Shown one piece after another: positions 45,301 to 54,512 of a stretch of 64,000 nt of DNA. Each line of letters starts with the position of its first letter. The first letter of the stretch is position 1. A program made the translations under genes and the position numbers. Below the pieces are notes generated by a model, which was not told where the DNA came from, did no database searches, and saw nothing but the letters and a program-made list of their open reading frames with translations. Source of the DNA: Butyrivibrio sp. (lineage in GTDB: Bacteria; Bacillota; Clostridia; Lachnospirales; Lachnospiraceae); contig JAFZQT010000056.1 in assembly GCA_017620235.1 (NCBI GenBank), forward strand, positions 1-64,000, given 5' to 3'.

Positions 45301-46188
45301 ATTGCAGATAGGAATGCGCTCAGCTCGGAAAACGGAACATATCTCGTAAAGCAGTATTTTAGCCTTATAAGAAATACAGGAAGACTTATCTTAACCATAA
45401 GAGATGTTGATACCGGTGAGAAATATTTTGAACAGATTGAAAGGAATGTCGAGTCAGAATTTTTCTATGCAAAAACTAACAGATGGGAGCAGACAAGAGG
45501 AGCGTTTGAGCTTAACTGGGCAGGAACAGATGCAGACGGAAATCCGCTGCCTGACGGAACAAAAGTAGAAGTTGTGCTTCAGGCTATTCCGAGCTACTAC
45601 AATGATGTTGAAGATGTATCGGAACTTAAGGCAGACGGAATGTATATAAGAACTCCTTTTGTGATTGATAATGAAAAGCCGACTATCATAGGCACGGGCA
45701 AAACAGATGACGATAAATTAAGGATTAAGATACATGACAACAGATATGCGGCAACAATACTCCTTCTTAACAAAGATGCAGATGTTGTAGGAAAGTTTGC
45801 AGTAAATCAGACTAAACCGGGATGTGATGTTGAAGTGGATGTTGACTGCGAAGAAGAGTTTTCATATATAGCGGTTGTAGATTATGCAGATAACAGCTCA
45901 GTCTATGAATACAATAGTTCAGCTATAACTTCTGATGCAGAGAATTCAGCAAGCGATATGTCAAGTGCTTCGGCTTCGACAGATATATCAGATGATGCGG
46001 CATCAGCAGAGAAGTCGGATGATGTGGCAAAAGATTCATCAAGTGATGAGGCATCTGAGGAGATTTCAGGTGAAGCAGAGGCGGCAAAGGTATCAGATGT
46101 CCAAAAAGCGGAGGATTTGGCAAGCGATGAAGCTACAGAGGGCATAGCAGATGATGAAGATGAGGCGGGAGAAAAAAATGACGACTAA
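42304..46188 (+). CDS. Secreted subtilisin-like protease with internal dockerin
   Basis: A 1294-residue exported S8 protease. The signal peptide covers about 1-34. An I9-like propeptide region is followed by the catalytic domain with Asp212 (VIDTGID), His303 (HGTHVSG) and Ser653 (SGTSMAAP). A PA domain lies between His and Ser (about 500-590), as in lactocepin/C5a-peptidase types. Residues 816-873 are a type-I dockerin with two perfect calcium loops, DLNDDGKVNAKD and DFNNDGVISTKD. FnIII-like regions follow, then an Ala/Ser/Glu/Asp-rich tail of about 90 residues; there is no LPXTG. The ribosome site is weak (AGGTATAAC). The next gene overlaps by 11 bases and encodes a cohesin-like protein. Confidence 0.9.
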   Translation: MKKNLMYKHVLSVTLSLSIVFSQIITILATPSAAQTESEDSSFSDGVKLIDEDLNELGVEIDNEKEKIDDEEKDPDEEVRVIIVMEGDSVLDKGYDTVEIADSSDAIREVDKIESEQEKTVDKISEEALDGNELKVNYSFSIITNAISANVALKDIAAIEQVDGVEAVYTAVQHDPVEVTDPATITSGEMVGSYQTWISGYTGAGQRIAVIDTGIDAGHPSFDGSAFMAHLKETAEDSSKEIAEYDLLAENEIENVLPHLNAFKDDEDVTADDLYQSEKIPFAFNYVDKDMDISHDNDDSGDHGTHVSGIATANYYVPNADVEGGFAPQAQGVVGIAPDAQLLSMKVFGKNGGAFTDDYMAAIEDAILLKVDTINMSLGSGEAGNTRSSEEYVNDIFDKLQGTSTVISVSAGNSSFWSTKSLYGANLSGNVNLDTIGTPGSYDKAFTVASAVNSGITSCYFVFDNDKKVFYQNAKNTTAPKFNTLDKSTGEQGTEYEYVYLDSIGTSGEYENIDVKGKIVFVSRGVISFSEKQINAQEAGAVAVVIYNNSAGLITMTMGGNEAQIPACSITLAEAEAIKKSSTEKGDGVYEGKITVYTIPETRHHAADGYTMSDFSSFGVPDSLDLKPEITAPGSNVYSTTNGGKYGLESGTSMAAPSISGQTALVQQYVKENNLAEKNDISVRTLSQSLLMSTAMPLKEGNNQDNPEYTPRVQGAGLANVQDAISSPAYILLGDKAESDGKVKAVLGDDPEKTGCYEFSFDIYNMDVDPQYYTLDSSVLTEELMHAGEIGVIAGKSHRLSPSVELTADDSKLVYDLNDDGKVNAKDRKVLLQYVNGSRDIPLVKKNDEYYDFNNDGVISTKDVYLFSRQLKGKAEVADLGLSVVEVKDSTKVNVKISLSAEDRHYLEGYENGMFVDGYVYVKGAVPMSVPFLAFYGSWMDSPMFEDYDYMKVVYDDDYARNVLTYSGVEKTNWLSICTLGESEENFYIPNKYVAEAEYIADRNALSSENGTYLVKQYFSLIRNTGRLILTIRDVDTGEKYFEQIERNVESEFFYAKTNRWEQTRGAFELNWAGTDADGNPLPDGTKVEVVLQAIPSYYNDVEDVSELKADGMYIRTPFVIDNEKPTIIGTGKTDDDKLRIKIHDNRYAATILLLNKDADVVGKFAVNQTKPGCDVEVDVDCEEEFSYIAVVDYADNSSVYEYNSSAITSDAENSASDMSSASASTDISDDAASAEKSDDVAKDSSSDEASEEISGEAEAAKVSDVQKAEDLASDEATEGIADDEDEAGEKNDD

Positions 46189-46978
46189 AATTTTAAGGCA
46201 CTTTTTTACAATAAGCATAATGTCAGTTCTTGCATTTCTATTCGTTCCGGCAATCGGCGGTAAAGCAGCAGATGCAGCTCCTGTTCATACGAACGTCAGC
46301 TCTGCCAAAAAGGGAGGAAGTCAACTTATAACTTACAAGCTTACGCTTGACAAGACTGATGTTACAGACGGAAGAGTAGAGATAGGATATAACGGAGACA
46401 TTCTTGAACTTGATAGTAATTCTCAGGGAATTGGTTTCAGTGAAGAAGATGTCAATGTAAAAAAAGCAAACGGAAAAGATGTATTATCATATGCCTTTGT
46501 TAATGATGATAAGAAATCTGCAGGCGGAACGCTTATCACACTCAAATTCAAGGTTAAGGATGAAGTGTTTAAGCAAAATACAGCTATTGATACACAGATT
46601 ATCAGCATCAACAATGAGGATGAAGAAGTCCTTGGGAATACATCCCTGTCAGACACATTTTCAGCAGGGAAATCAAAGCTTAAAACACCTGAGATCTCAG
46701 ATATTACGCAGTCGGTGCTCGGTGTATATATAACATGGAAAAAAGACAGTGACGCTGACGGATATTACTTATACCGCAGTACATCAGAGAAAGACGGTTA
46801 CGTTCAGATCGCAAAATTAAGCCTGCTCTCGACATATCTTGATCTGTCGGTCGATAACAAGCAGACTTACTACTACAAGCTGGTTGCGTACAGAGGAAGT
46901 GGCGAAAAACGTGACCTTTCCGAGGAATCGGCGCCTAAGTCCGTAACTATCAAAAAACTCTGGGGATTACTTGATTAA
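46178..46978 (+). CDS. Exported cohesin-like and FnIII protein
   Basis: A 266-residue protein with a signal peptide (about 1-30). Residues about 32-160 resemble a cohesin domain (GRVEIGYNGDILEL, then GGTLITLKFKVKD); residues about 170-264 are an FnIII domain (ITWKKDSDADGYYLYRS). There is no evident anchor. Cohesins bind dockerins, and the upstream protease carries one. ATG 46178 has GGGAG six bases upstream and overlaps the protease stop, so the two are coupled. The cohesin call is by pattern only; a general carbohydrate-binding or adhesin fold is the alternative. Confidence 0.65.
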   Translation: MTTKILRHFFTISIMSVLAFLFVPAIGGKAADAAPVHTNVSSAKKGGSQLITYKLTLDKTDVTDGRVEIGYNGDILELDSNSQGIGFSEEDVNVKKANGKDVLSYAFVNDDKKSAGGTLITLKFKVKDEVFKQNTAIDTQIISINNEDEEVLGNTSLSDTFSAGKSKLKTPEISDITQSVLGVYITWKKDSDADGYYLYRSTSEKDGYVQIAKLSLLSTYLDLSVDNKQTYYYKLVAYRGSGEKRDLSEESAPKSVTIKKLWGLLD

Positions 46979-46994
46979 ATCAGACATATTTACA

Positions 46995-47041
46995 TAAACA
47001 CCTTAAAACAAGCGGGTTTTGAGGTGTTTATTTTTTTTTTA
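46995..47041 (+). terminator. Strong Rho-independent terminator
   Basis: TAAACACCTTAAAAC and GTTTTGAGGTGTTTA form a 15-bp stem (one wobble) with a six-base loop and about ten T. It closes the subtilase operon. Confidence 0.92.
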
Positions 47042-47138
47042 GATTTTTTTGTTTAAGAAAAAAATTTCCGCACCGATAAAAATAGTGTGTGAGAGAGAAT
47101 GAGATTAAAAAAAGCCAAACATGACTTGGAGGTAAAAA

Positions 47139-49697
47139 ATGAAGAAAAATACAGTTGTAAAAGTAATCAGAATTGCAATCGCAACAATGATCACGGCAAC
47201 AACAGTAACTGTAAATGTAAGAGCCATGGACGGCGAGGTTTTTGAAAATAATCAGGAAGATACAAACGAAGAAGTTTACAACGAATCAGTCGGCGAGGCA
47301 ATGGAAGCTGAGGTTGAGGCTGAGGAGTCAGTTGAGACAGCAGAAGTTGCTTACGAGGCAGTTGAGTCTATATTAGAAGGAAATGACGAGGCAGGAATCG
47401 AGGCAGCAGAGGTTACAGACGGCGGAGCAGTTGCGCAGGAAAGCGTTGAAGCATTTGTAGAAGCTGCACAGAACATTGCAGTATCAGAAGTTGTAAATGA
47501 AGCAAATGCAGAGCTTCAGGCAGTTGCAGAAGATCTTGCAAAGGTTGACGAGGCAGACAGAATTGCAGATGAGAGTGCAAAAGAGACAGTTGATAGCGTA
47601 GTTGCAGCTCAGGAGATCGCAAGCAGTGTAGTAGAAACTGTTGAAGAGACTAAAGAGCAGGCAAACAATCTTATAGATGTAATTTCAAGTGCTGATTCAA
47701 GCACAGAGCAGATCAACGAAGCTTTAGATCAGTTAGATCAGATCACATCAGATGCAAAAGAGAATATCGAGACAAAGAAAGTTGTTTTCGAAGCACTTTG
47801 CAATAAGTTTGAGATGGCAAAGAAAGAGCTCGAGGGTGCGCAGAAGGTATATGATGAGACAGTAAAGAACCTTAAGAGCAACGACGGAAGCGTAAATAAG
47901 GCAGCAGAAAAGCTTGAGGAAGCTAAGAAGAATGTAGAAGTTCTTTCAGAGGCTTGCGAGAATGCAAAGGAAAATCTTAAGAAAGAGCAGGCAGCTGTTG
48001 AAGATATCAATGCAAAGAAGGAAGTTTCAGACAAGAAGAATGATTGGAAGACTCAGGATAAGCTCATGGAGAGCATTATCAGCGGATACATCATTCCTAA
48101 TTTCATCGATAAGGATGCAACAAACATCAAGTTCACAGATATGCTCAGAGGATTTGACCGTCAGAACAGCTCATATTGCAGAGTTACATATTTAGATAAG
48201 GATAACAACACAGTAACACGTTATTTCAACATTGACAGAGCCGACAGACAGTTTAAAGCTAACGATCAGTGGTATAAGCTTGGAAGCTCAAGAGAGATCG
48301 TTGTATATGAGAAGCCTGAAGAGGATATCACATCTTCTTTATACCAGATAAGCCACTTTGGCAATCAGTATACATTAAGCCAGTTCAGATCAAACGTCAA
48401 CTCAGGAGTATATGATGTATATTCATTCGATTACGCTGACGGATCCAATGAGTACAAGTGCATCGATGAGTTAAAGGCAGGAGTTGAGAACGGTGACATC
48501 GAGTTTGTTGACGGCGTTTACTATATGAACGGTGTAGCTGCTCGCAAGATCGTTCAGACAACAAGCGGAAATGCAAAGGGCATCAGAGTTTCAACAAAAG
48601 ATGATGCAGGACTTAAGGCTTTCATGGAGAATGCATCAAAGCTCGTTGAGAAATATGAGAAGTACGGAGAGATCATAGCAGATACACAGGGTAAGATTGA
48701 GGAAGCATCAGATAAGGTTGAGGTATTAAAGGACGCTATCGACGAAATCGAAGAGGACGGAGTTAGAATCTCAGCAGACCTTATAGCAGAGCTTAGAGAT
48801 TATGTAAGCGAGGCAGACATTGCAAGAGTGCTTAACGCAGGATCAAACGAGAAAGCTATTCAGGTTCTTGAAGGTATCCTTGCAGGAGCAAGAGAGGAGC
48901 TTGACAATGCTGCAGCAGAGCTTGATGAACTCATTGAGAAGCGTGATGAGATTAGAGAGAGTCTCAATGTTGAGGTAGAGGAAATTGAGGTAGAGGAAGC
49001 ACAGGACGAAGTAGTTGCAGAGATCGCAGGAGAGATCGAAGAGGCTGAGGAGCTTGTAGAGGCAGAAGAGGTTGCAAATGTAATTGATACAGTAGTTCCT
49101 GTCGTTGACAATGCAGTAGAGGTAAAAGAACAGAAGATCGTTGTAGCAACACCCGTTGTGATCAATGACACAATCGACCAGAACATCGAGGGTAAGAGAT
49201 ATGACACAGTAACACCTGTTGCTGAGGTAAACGAAGAGAACGCAGTAAACACAAGCGTAGCTACACTTGAAGAGATCTTTGCAAATGTAGTAGCACCTGT
49301 AGCATCACCTATAGTAGCAGAGGGAACAGAGACAACAGAGGCTTCAACAGCAGTAGAGGTTACAACAGCAGCAGAGCACGCAACAGTAACTGTTTCTGAA
49401 GGAAATGCAGCAAACGAGGCAGTAACAGAAATCGGAGAGATCCTTGGAGCAAAGAGATACAACAAGTACAATAAGGAATTCGAAGAGTTCACAAAGGAGA
49501 TTATTGGAAAGGTAAACAGCGTAGCATCTTTCGCAGGATTCGAGGCTTCAAACAACGCAGGAGTTCTTTCAGAAATGAACGGAGAAGGTGGTATTAAGAT
49601 CAACTGGTGGTGGCTCCTTCTCATAACAATCCTTGTAGCTACAGAGAAGAAGGCATATGATGATCACCAGAAGAAGCAGGAATTAAAGGTAGCATAA
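47139..49697 (+). CDS. Acidic coiled-coil surface protein with C-terminal TM anchor
   Basis: An 852-residue exported protein. The signal peptide is at about 1-30. Residues about 35-320 and 500-640 are Glu/Ala/Val-rich coiled coils. A non-coiled, beta-richer region covers about 320-490 (includes DRQNSSYCRVTYLDKDNNTV and FNIDRADRQFKANDQWYKL, each part cited separately). Near the C-terminus a Trp-rich TM helix (INWWWLLLITILVAT) is followed by a charged tail. There is no LPXTG motif, so anchoring is by the helix. Codon use is strongly uniform (GCA, GAG, GTA, ACA), suggesting high expression. ATG follows TTGGAGG. I recognise no family; an envelope-spanning filament or S-layer-like role is possible. 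Confidence 0.75.
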   Translation: MKKNTVVKVIRIAIATMITATTVTVNVRAMDGEVFENNQEDTNEEVYNESVGEAMEAEVEAEESVETAEVAYEAVESILEGNDEAGIEAAEVTDGGAVAQESVEAFVEAAQNIAVSEVVNEANAELQAVAEDLAKVDEADRIADESAKETVDSVVAAQEIASSVVETVEETKEQANNLIDVISSADSSTEQINEALDQLDQITSDAKENIETKKVVFEALCNKFEMAKKELEGAQKVYDETVKNLKSNDGSVNKAAEKLEEAKKNVEVLSEACENAKENLKKEQAAVEDINAKKEVSDKKNDWKTQDKLMESIISGYIIPNFIDKDATNIKFTDMLRGFDRQNSSYCRVTYLDKDNNTVTRYFNIDRADRQFKANDQWYKLGSSREIVVYEKPEEDITSSLYQISHFGNQYTLSQFRSNVNSGVYDVYSFDYADGSNEYKCIDELKAGVENGDIEFVDGVYYMNGVAARKIVQTTSGNAKGIRVSTKDDAGLKAFMENASKLVEKYEKYGEIIADTQGKIEEASDKVEVLKDAIDEIEEDGVRISADLIAELRDYVSEADIARVLNAGSNEKAIQVLEGILAGAREELDNAAAELDELIEKRDEIRESLNVEVEEIEVEEAQDEVVAEIAGEIEEAEELVEAEEVANVIDTVVPVVDNAVEVKEQKIVVATPVVINDTIDQNIEGKRYDTVTPVAEVNEENAVNTSVATLEEIFANVVAPVASPIVAEGTETTEASTAVEVTTAAEHATVTVSEGNAANEAVTEIGEILGAKRYNKYNKEFEEFTKEIIGKVNSVASFAGFEASNNAGVLSEMNGEGGIKINWWWLLLITILVATEKKAYDDHQKKQELKVA

Positions 49698-49723
49698 TAA
49701 AAATTAAATATAAAGCATTTAAA

Positions 49724-49755
49724 AAAGCGGATCCTCAGGGATCCGCTTTATTCTG
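49724..49755. terminator. Terminator between convergent genes
   Basis: AAAGCGGATCC and GGATCCGCTTT, a perfect 11-bp stem with a four-base loop. A-rich on one side and T-rich on the other, so probably used in both directions. Confidence 0.9.
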
Positions 49756-50041
49756 TCATATCCGTTGGAGCAACTATCATATTTATTGCTTCTTTTGCGA
49801 CTTCGTAGATTGAAGCCATCTGCTTTACATTCTCGTCGTCAATTTCGGCAAGGCGTCTGTACTGCGAATTGAAATAAGCACTTGCCTGTTCAATGGTGGT
49901 ACGGGAAATTATGTGGCCGTTACAGTACATTGTTCCGGTTTCTGCATTATATTTGCCGGATGTACCGCGTGCTTTCTGAGCATCGCCAACGCCCATGGAT
50001 TTTGCAAGTGAATGAATGAGATCTTCTCTTTCGTTTGCCAT
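49748..50041 (-). CDS. Small hypothetical protein, 97 residues
   Basis: ATG 50041 has GGGAGGG eight bases upstream; an in-frame ATG six codons earlier has none. The product is soluble and helical (LAKSMGVGDAQKARG near the start, EVAKEAINMIVAP near the end) with a short CNG-containing beta hairpin (TGTMYCNGHIISRTT). I recognise no family. It is divergent from glpK. Confidence 0.65.
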   Translation of the reverse strand: MANEREDLIHSLAKSMGVGDAQKARGTSGKYNAETGTMYCNGHIISRTTIEQASAYFNSQYRRLAEIDDENVKQMASIYEVAKEAINMIVAPTDMTE

Positions 50042-50094
50042 GATACTCGCCCTCCCCATATTCGTTTGTTCCTTTCTAAATTATATCTTATTTA

Positions 50095-50122
50095 ACGGTA
50101 TTTACACAATACCGTAGCTTTT
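50095..50122 (+). promoter_or_regulatory. Dyad upstream of glpK
   Basis: ACGGTATT and AATACCGT, perfect eight-base arms around TACAC, followed by AGCTTTTT. TATAAT lies at 50127-50132. The site could be an operator overlapping the -35 region, or a terminator-like attenuator. Confidence 0.5.
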
Positions 50123-50176
50123 TAAGTATAATTGAATTAAGAGAAATTTACAATTACTTTCTAAGGAGGAATAGGC

Positions 50177-51679
50177 GTGGCTAAGTATGTTATGGCATTG
50201 GATGCGGGGACAACCAGCAACAGATGCATTCTTTTTAATGAAAAAGGGGAAATGTGCAGCATTTCTCAGAAGGAGTTTACACAGTTTTTTCCAAAGCCCG
50301 GATGGGTTGAACACGATGCCAACGAGATCTGGCAGACACAGCTTTCGGTTGCGCGTACTGCGATGCAAAATGTCGGTGCGACATTTGAAGATATCGCGGC
50401 GATAGGCATCACCAATCAGCGCGAGACTGTTATTGTCTGGGACAGAAAGACGGGACATCCAATCAGCCATGCGATTGTGTGGCAGTGCAGGCGTACCGCG
50501 GATTACGCTGCGCAGAAAATGAAAGAAGATCCGCAGATCATAAAGAAATTCCAGGAAAAGACAGGGCTTAAATTTGATCCGTATTTTTCGGGTACAAAGA
50601 TAAGATGGATCCTTGAAAACGTGGAAGGGGCAAGAGAACGCGCCGAAAGAGGTGAGCTCTGCTTTGGAACCGTCGATTCATGGCTTATATATAAGCTTAC
50701 AAAGGGGAAAGTACACGTTACCGATTATTCAAATGCATCGAGAACACTTCTTTTTAACATAAATACACTTAAGTGGGACGAGGAATTATGCGAGACCTTG
50801 GATGTTCCGATGTCTATGCTTCCCGAAGTTAAGCCGTCGAGCTGCTTGTATGGTGAGGCTGATCCTGAATTTTTCGGAGGGCCGATCAAGATTGCGGGAG
50901 CTGCGGGAGATCAGCAGGCGGCACTCTTTGGGCAGACATGTTTTTCGGAAGGAGAGGCAAAAAACACTTACGGAACCGGCTGTTTTATGCTTATGAACAC
51001 CGGAAACAAGCCAATTTTTTCCAAAAATGACCTTCTTACAACAATTGCTTGGGGAATTGACGGCAAGGTTGAGTATGCACTCGAAGGTTCCGTATTTGTT
51101 GCGGGAGCTGCAATTCAGTGGCTTAGAGATGAACTTAAGATCATTGATTCTTCGCCTGATTCCGAGTATCTTGCGACCAGGGTGGAAGATACGAACGGAT
51201 GCTACGTCGTTCCGGCATTTACGGGACTTGGAGCTCCCTACTGGGATCCGTATGCAAGGGGTGCGATCATAGGACTTACAAGAGGCGTAAATAAATATCA
51301 CATTGTAAGGGCGACGCTTGAATCGCTGGCGTTCCAGACGTACGACGTTCTGCATGCCATGGAGCTTGATACTGGTAAAAAAATTACTTCGCTCAAAGTC
51401 GATGGCGGCGCATCAAATAACAATTTCCTGATGCAGTTCCAGTCAGATATTCTTGATACAAAGGTTCTTCGTCCGGCCTGTGTTGAGACGACTGCAATGG
51501 GAGCTGCATACCTTGCGGGACTTGCAGTTGGATATTGGAAGAGCAAAGAGGATGTTATAAAGAACTGGTCCGTAGACAGAGAATTTAACTCACAGATTTC
51601 TTTCGAAACAAGGGGAAAAGAGCTTAAAGGCTGGCACAAAGCGGTAAAGGCAACTCTTTTGTGGGATAAGGAAGACTAA
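50177..51679 (+). CDS. glpK: Glycerol kinase
   Basis: A 500-residue FGGY-family kinase that makes sn-glycerol 3-phosphate from glycerol and ATP. Typical blocks are DAGTTSNR near the start, [38 protein letters not shown] and [16 protein letters not shown](S)D. The start is GTG 50177 with AAGGAGGA six bases upstream. Length and motifs are normal. It is followed by two FAD enzymes that can oxidise the product, 13 bp and then a four-base overlap apart. Confidence 0.96.
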   Translation: MAKYVMALDAGTTSNRCILFNEKGEMCSISQKEFTQFFPKPGWVEHDANEIWQTQLSVARTAMQNVGATFEDIAAIGITNQRETVIVWDRKTGHPISHAIVWQCRRTADYAAQKMKEDPQIIKKFQEKTGLKFDPYFSGTKIRWILENVEGARERAERGELCFGTVDSWLIYKLTKGKVHVTDYSNASRTLLFNINTLKWDEELCETLDVPMSMLPEVKPSSCLYGEADPEFFGGPIKIAGAAGDQQAALFGQTCFSEGEAKNTYGTGCFMLMNTGNKPIFSKNDLLTTIAWGIDGKVEYALEGSVFVAGAAIQWLRDELKIIDSSPDSEYLATRVEDTNGCYVVPAFTGLGAPYWDPYARGAIIGLTRGVNKYHIVRATLESLAFQTYDVLHAMELDTGKKITSLKVDGGASNNNFLMQFQSDILDTKVLRPACVETTAMGAAYLAGLAVGYWKSKEDVIKNWSVDREFNSQISFETRGKELKGWHKAVKATLLWDKED

Positions 51680-51692
51680 AAGGAGAATGGCT

Positions 51693-53138
51693 ATGTACGA
51701 TGTGGTGATAATCGGCGCAGGCGTGACAGGCGCTGCTGTTGCATGGAAACTTGCAGAATATGATATCAAGACTTGCGTTATAGAAAAATGCAGTGATGTT
51801 TGCGAAGGTACATCAAAAGCAAATTCCGCTATCATACATGCCGGATATGATGCGGCGGTCGGCTCTTTAAAGGCAAAACTCAATGTCAGAGGCAACGAGA
51901 TGATGGATAAACTCTGCGAAGATCTGGATATTCCCTTTAAACGGATAGGTTCTCTTGTTGTCTGCATCCATAAGGAGGCTTTGCCCGGGCTGAAAGAGCT
52001 ATATGACAGAGGCGTAAAAAACGGAGTAAAGGGGCTTAAGCTTCTTTCCAAAGAAGAAGCTCTTTTGACAGAACCAAATCTTTCAGATGATACAGAGGGA
52101 GCTCTTTTTGCCCCGAGCGCGGGTATAATCTGCCCTTTTGAACTTAATATCGCGATGGCTGAAGTTGCGGCGATGAACGGAACGGAGTTTAAGCTAAATA
52201 CGGAAGTAAAAGATATAAAGAAGGATGCTGACGGAAGTTTTCGTATTATCACAGACACCGGCGAGCTCAGAGCCAGATATGTTGTAAACGCGGCGGGAGT
52301 GTATGCAGATGTCATTCACAACATGGTAAGTGCCCAAAAGAATCATATAACGCAGAGACGTGGCGACTATTGTCTTCTCGATAAGCAGGCGGGCGGACAT
52401 GTTAGTCATGTTATATTCCCGCAGCCAACAGATCTTGGAAAAGGCGTACTTGTGGCACCTACGGTTCATGGCAATCTGATCGTTGGTCCGACTGCAATTG
52501 ATATTGAGGATAAAGAGGGAACGGCAACGACAGCCGAGGGAATAGGCGAACTTACGCAAAAAGCTGGAAGTCATGTGAAGAGTATTCCGATGAATAAAGT
52601 TATAACCTCTTTTTCCGGACTTCGTGCACACGAGGACAATAATGACTTCATTATCGAAGAAGTGAGCGACGCTCCGGGATTTATAGACTGTGCGGGAATC
52701 GAGTCTCCCGGGCTTTCGAGCTGTCCTGCGATCGGAGAGGAGGTCTGCGATATCTTAAAGAAGCTTATGAATCTGAAGAAAAAGGAAAATGTTATCACAA
52801 AGAGAAAAGGCGTAAGAAGGACGGAAGGGCTTTCTGCGGAAGAAATGAATGCTCTTATAAAAGAAAATCCTGCTTACGGAAATGTCATATGCAGATGCGA
52901 GTCGATAACGGAGGGCGAGATAATTGACGCTATACACAGACCGCTTGGAGCAAAGACGCTTGATGGAATAAAGAGACGAACAAGAGCAGGAATGGGAAGA
53001 TGTCAGGCGGGATTTTGCATGCCGAGAACAATGGAGATACTCAGCAGGGAACTTGGCATGAGCTACGAGGATATTACAAAGTCAGGTGGAAGCTCCAATA
53101 TAGTTCTTGAGAGGACAAAAGAGGAGGCAGAAAGATGA
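51693..53138 (+). CDS. GlpA-type glycerol-3-phosphate dehydrogenase with BFD domain
   Basis: A 481-residue FAD enzyme. The dinucleotide-binding motif is IIGAGVTGAAVAWKL near residue 6, followed by a DAO fold. The C-terminal 80 residues contain a BFD-like iron-sulfur domain (CRCESITEGE, then GMGRCQAGFCMPR) with four Cys. It would oxidise glycerol 3-phosphate to dihydroxyacetone phosphate without oxygen. ATG 51693 is preferred, with AGGAG seven bases upstream; the ATG at 51687 is too close to it. The stop overlaps the next start by four bases. Confidence 0.88.
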   Translation: MYDVVIIGAGVTGAAVAWKLAEYDIKTCVIEKCSDVCEGTSKANSAIIHAGYDAAVGSLKAKLNVRGNEMMDKLCEDLDIPFKRIGSLVVCIHKEALPGLKELYDRGVKNGVKGLKLLSKEEALLTEPNLSDDTEGALFAPSAGIICPFELNIAMAEVAAMNGTEFKLNTEVKDIKKDADGSFRIITDTGELRARYVVNAAGVYADVIHNMVSAQKNHITQRRGDYCLLDKQAGGHVSHVIFPQPTDLGKGVLVAPTVHGNLIVGPTAIDIEDKEGTATTAEGIGELTQKAGSHVKSIPMNKVITSFSGLRAHEDNNDFIIEEVSDAPGFIDCAGIESPGLSSCPAIGEEVCDILKKLMNLKKKENVITKRKGVRRTEGLSAEEMNALIKENPAYGNVICRCESITEGEIIDAIHRPLGAKTLDGIKRRTRAGMGRCQAGFCMPRTMEILSRELGMSYEDITKSGGSSNIVLERTKEEAER

Positions 53139-54406
53139 AGAATTCATACGATATAGTGATCGTGGGAGGCGGCCCCGCAGGTCTCGCAGCAGCTGTGGCA
53201 GCAAAAGAAGCAGGAAATGATAGCATCCTTATTCTTGAACGGGATAAGGAACTTGGTGGAATACTCAATCAGTGTATTCACAACGGATTTGGTCTTCATA
53301 CTTTCAAGGAAGAGCTGACGGGCCCTGAGTATGCAGACAGGTTTAAGCAAAGAGTCTTTGAGCTTGGGATAGATTATAAACTTGGAACCATGGTCATGAA
53401 CATTGACGGTGATAGGACAGTCACAGCAATGAACAGGGATGATGGTATGTTCACGATACCCGCAAAGGCTGTGATTCTGGCGATGGGATGCAGGGAGAGA
53501 GCGCGTGGAGCTCTAAATATACCGGGATATCGCCCTGCGGGGATTTTTTCGGCAGGATGCGCGCAGCGTCTTGTGAATATTGAAGGCTACATGCCGGGAA
53601 AAGAAGTTGTCATCTTGGGTTCGGGAGACATAGGACTGATAATGGCAAGAAGAATGACGCTTGAAGGCGCCAAGGTAAAGGTTGTCGCAGAACTTATGCC
53701 GTATTCGGGCGGTCTTAAGAGAAATATCGTGCAGTGCCTTGATGACTATGGAATTCCTCTTAAACTCTCGCACACGGTTGTTGATATTGAGGGAAAAGAG
53801 CACATAAAGGCGGTTACTATAGCAGAAGTTGGACCGGACAGAAAGACTGTTCCGGGAACGGAAGAGCGGTATACCTGCGATACACTTCTTTTATCCTGCG
53901 GACTTATACCTGAAAATGAGTTGTCCGTTTCTGCGGGAATAGAGATGAATCCTGTGACGGGAGGCGCAGTTGTAAACGAGTCTCTCGAGACAAGTATGCC
54001 CGGAATCTTTGCCTGCGGAAATGTTCTTCATGTTCACGACCTTGTTGACTATGTTTCGGAAGAAGCAAAGAGAGCGGGGCAGAATGCGGTCAAGTATATA
54101 AATGCCGGTTGCAGGGAAGGAAATACTGAGGGAAACATTGAGATTGTTGCAGAGAGTGGAGCGAGGTATACGGTTCCCAAAACTGTGGATACCGGCAGGA
54201 TGGAAGATCTTTTGACCGTAAGATTCAGAGTGGGAGATGTGTACAAGGACTCTTTTGTTTCTGTTTATTTTGATGATGAAAGAGTTATGCATAACAAGAA
54301 GCGCATCATGTCTCCGGGTGAGATGGAACAGATCGTGCTTAAGAAAAACGATCTAGCTGATAGAAAGAATCTTAGAAAGATAACTGTTAAAATTGAAAAT
54401 GAATAA
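53135..54406 (+). CDS. FAD/NAD-dependent oxidoreductase of the glycerol-3-phosphate system
   Basis: A 423-residue flavoprotein with two nucleotide-binding motifs: IVGGGPAGLAAAVAA near residue 8 and VVILGSGDIGLIMARR in the middle. It also has CGLIPENELS and a C-terminal ACGNVLHVHDLVDYVS block. In Clostridia such proteins stand beside GlpA-like and DUF1667 proteins and probably pass electrons to NAD or another carrier. Overlap with the previous gene (ATGA) indicates coupling. The DUF1667 partner is not next to it but at 61988. Confidence 0.87.
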   Translation: MKNSYDIVIVGGGPAGLAAAVAAKEAGNDSILILERDKELGGILNQCIHNGFGLHTFKEELTGPEYADRFKQRVFELGIDYKLGTMVMNIDGDRTVTAMNRDDGMFTIPAKAVILAMGCRERARGALNIPGYRPAGIFSAGCAQRLVNIEGYMPGKEVVILGSGDIGLIMARRMTLEGAKVKVVAELMPYSGGLKRNIVQCLDDYGIPLKLSHTVVDIEGKEHIKAVTIAEVGPDRKTVPGTEERYTCDTLLLSCGLIPENELSVSAGIEMNPVTGGAVVNESLETSMPGIFACGNVLHVHDLVDYVSEEAKRAGQNAVKYINAGCREGNTEGNIEIVAESGARYTVPKTVDTGRMEDLLTVRFRVGDVYKDSFVSVYFDDERVMHNKKRIMSPGEMEQIVLKKNDLADRKNLRKITVKIENE

Positions 54407-54427
54407 ATAAAAACAGACTGAAATAAA

Positions 54428-54456
54428 TTGACATAGACTCAGCTTGGTGATATGGT
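54428..54456 (+). promoter_or_regulatory. Promoter of the ABC transporter operon
   Basis: TTGACA (54428-54433), a 17-bp spacer and TATGGT (54451-54456), 57 bp before the ATG at 54513. Confidence 0.7.
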
Positions 54457-54512
54457 TAGTTACATGAGTAATTAACTATGTTGGTAACGTAATAACGTGA
54501 AAAGGAAACATT

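Noticed and set aside
48860..49624. 254-codon open frame on the minus strand inside the coiled-coil protein gene
   Set aside because: It is Ser/Ala/Thr-rich and mirrors the GAG/GCA/GTA codon bias of the real gene. No start signals.
52194..52631. Minus-strand frame opposite the GlpA-like gene
   Set aside because: Shadow of a well-supported FAD enzyme gene, with no ribosome site.
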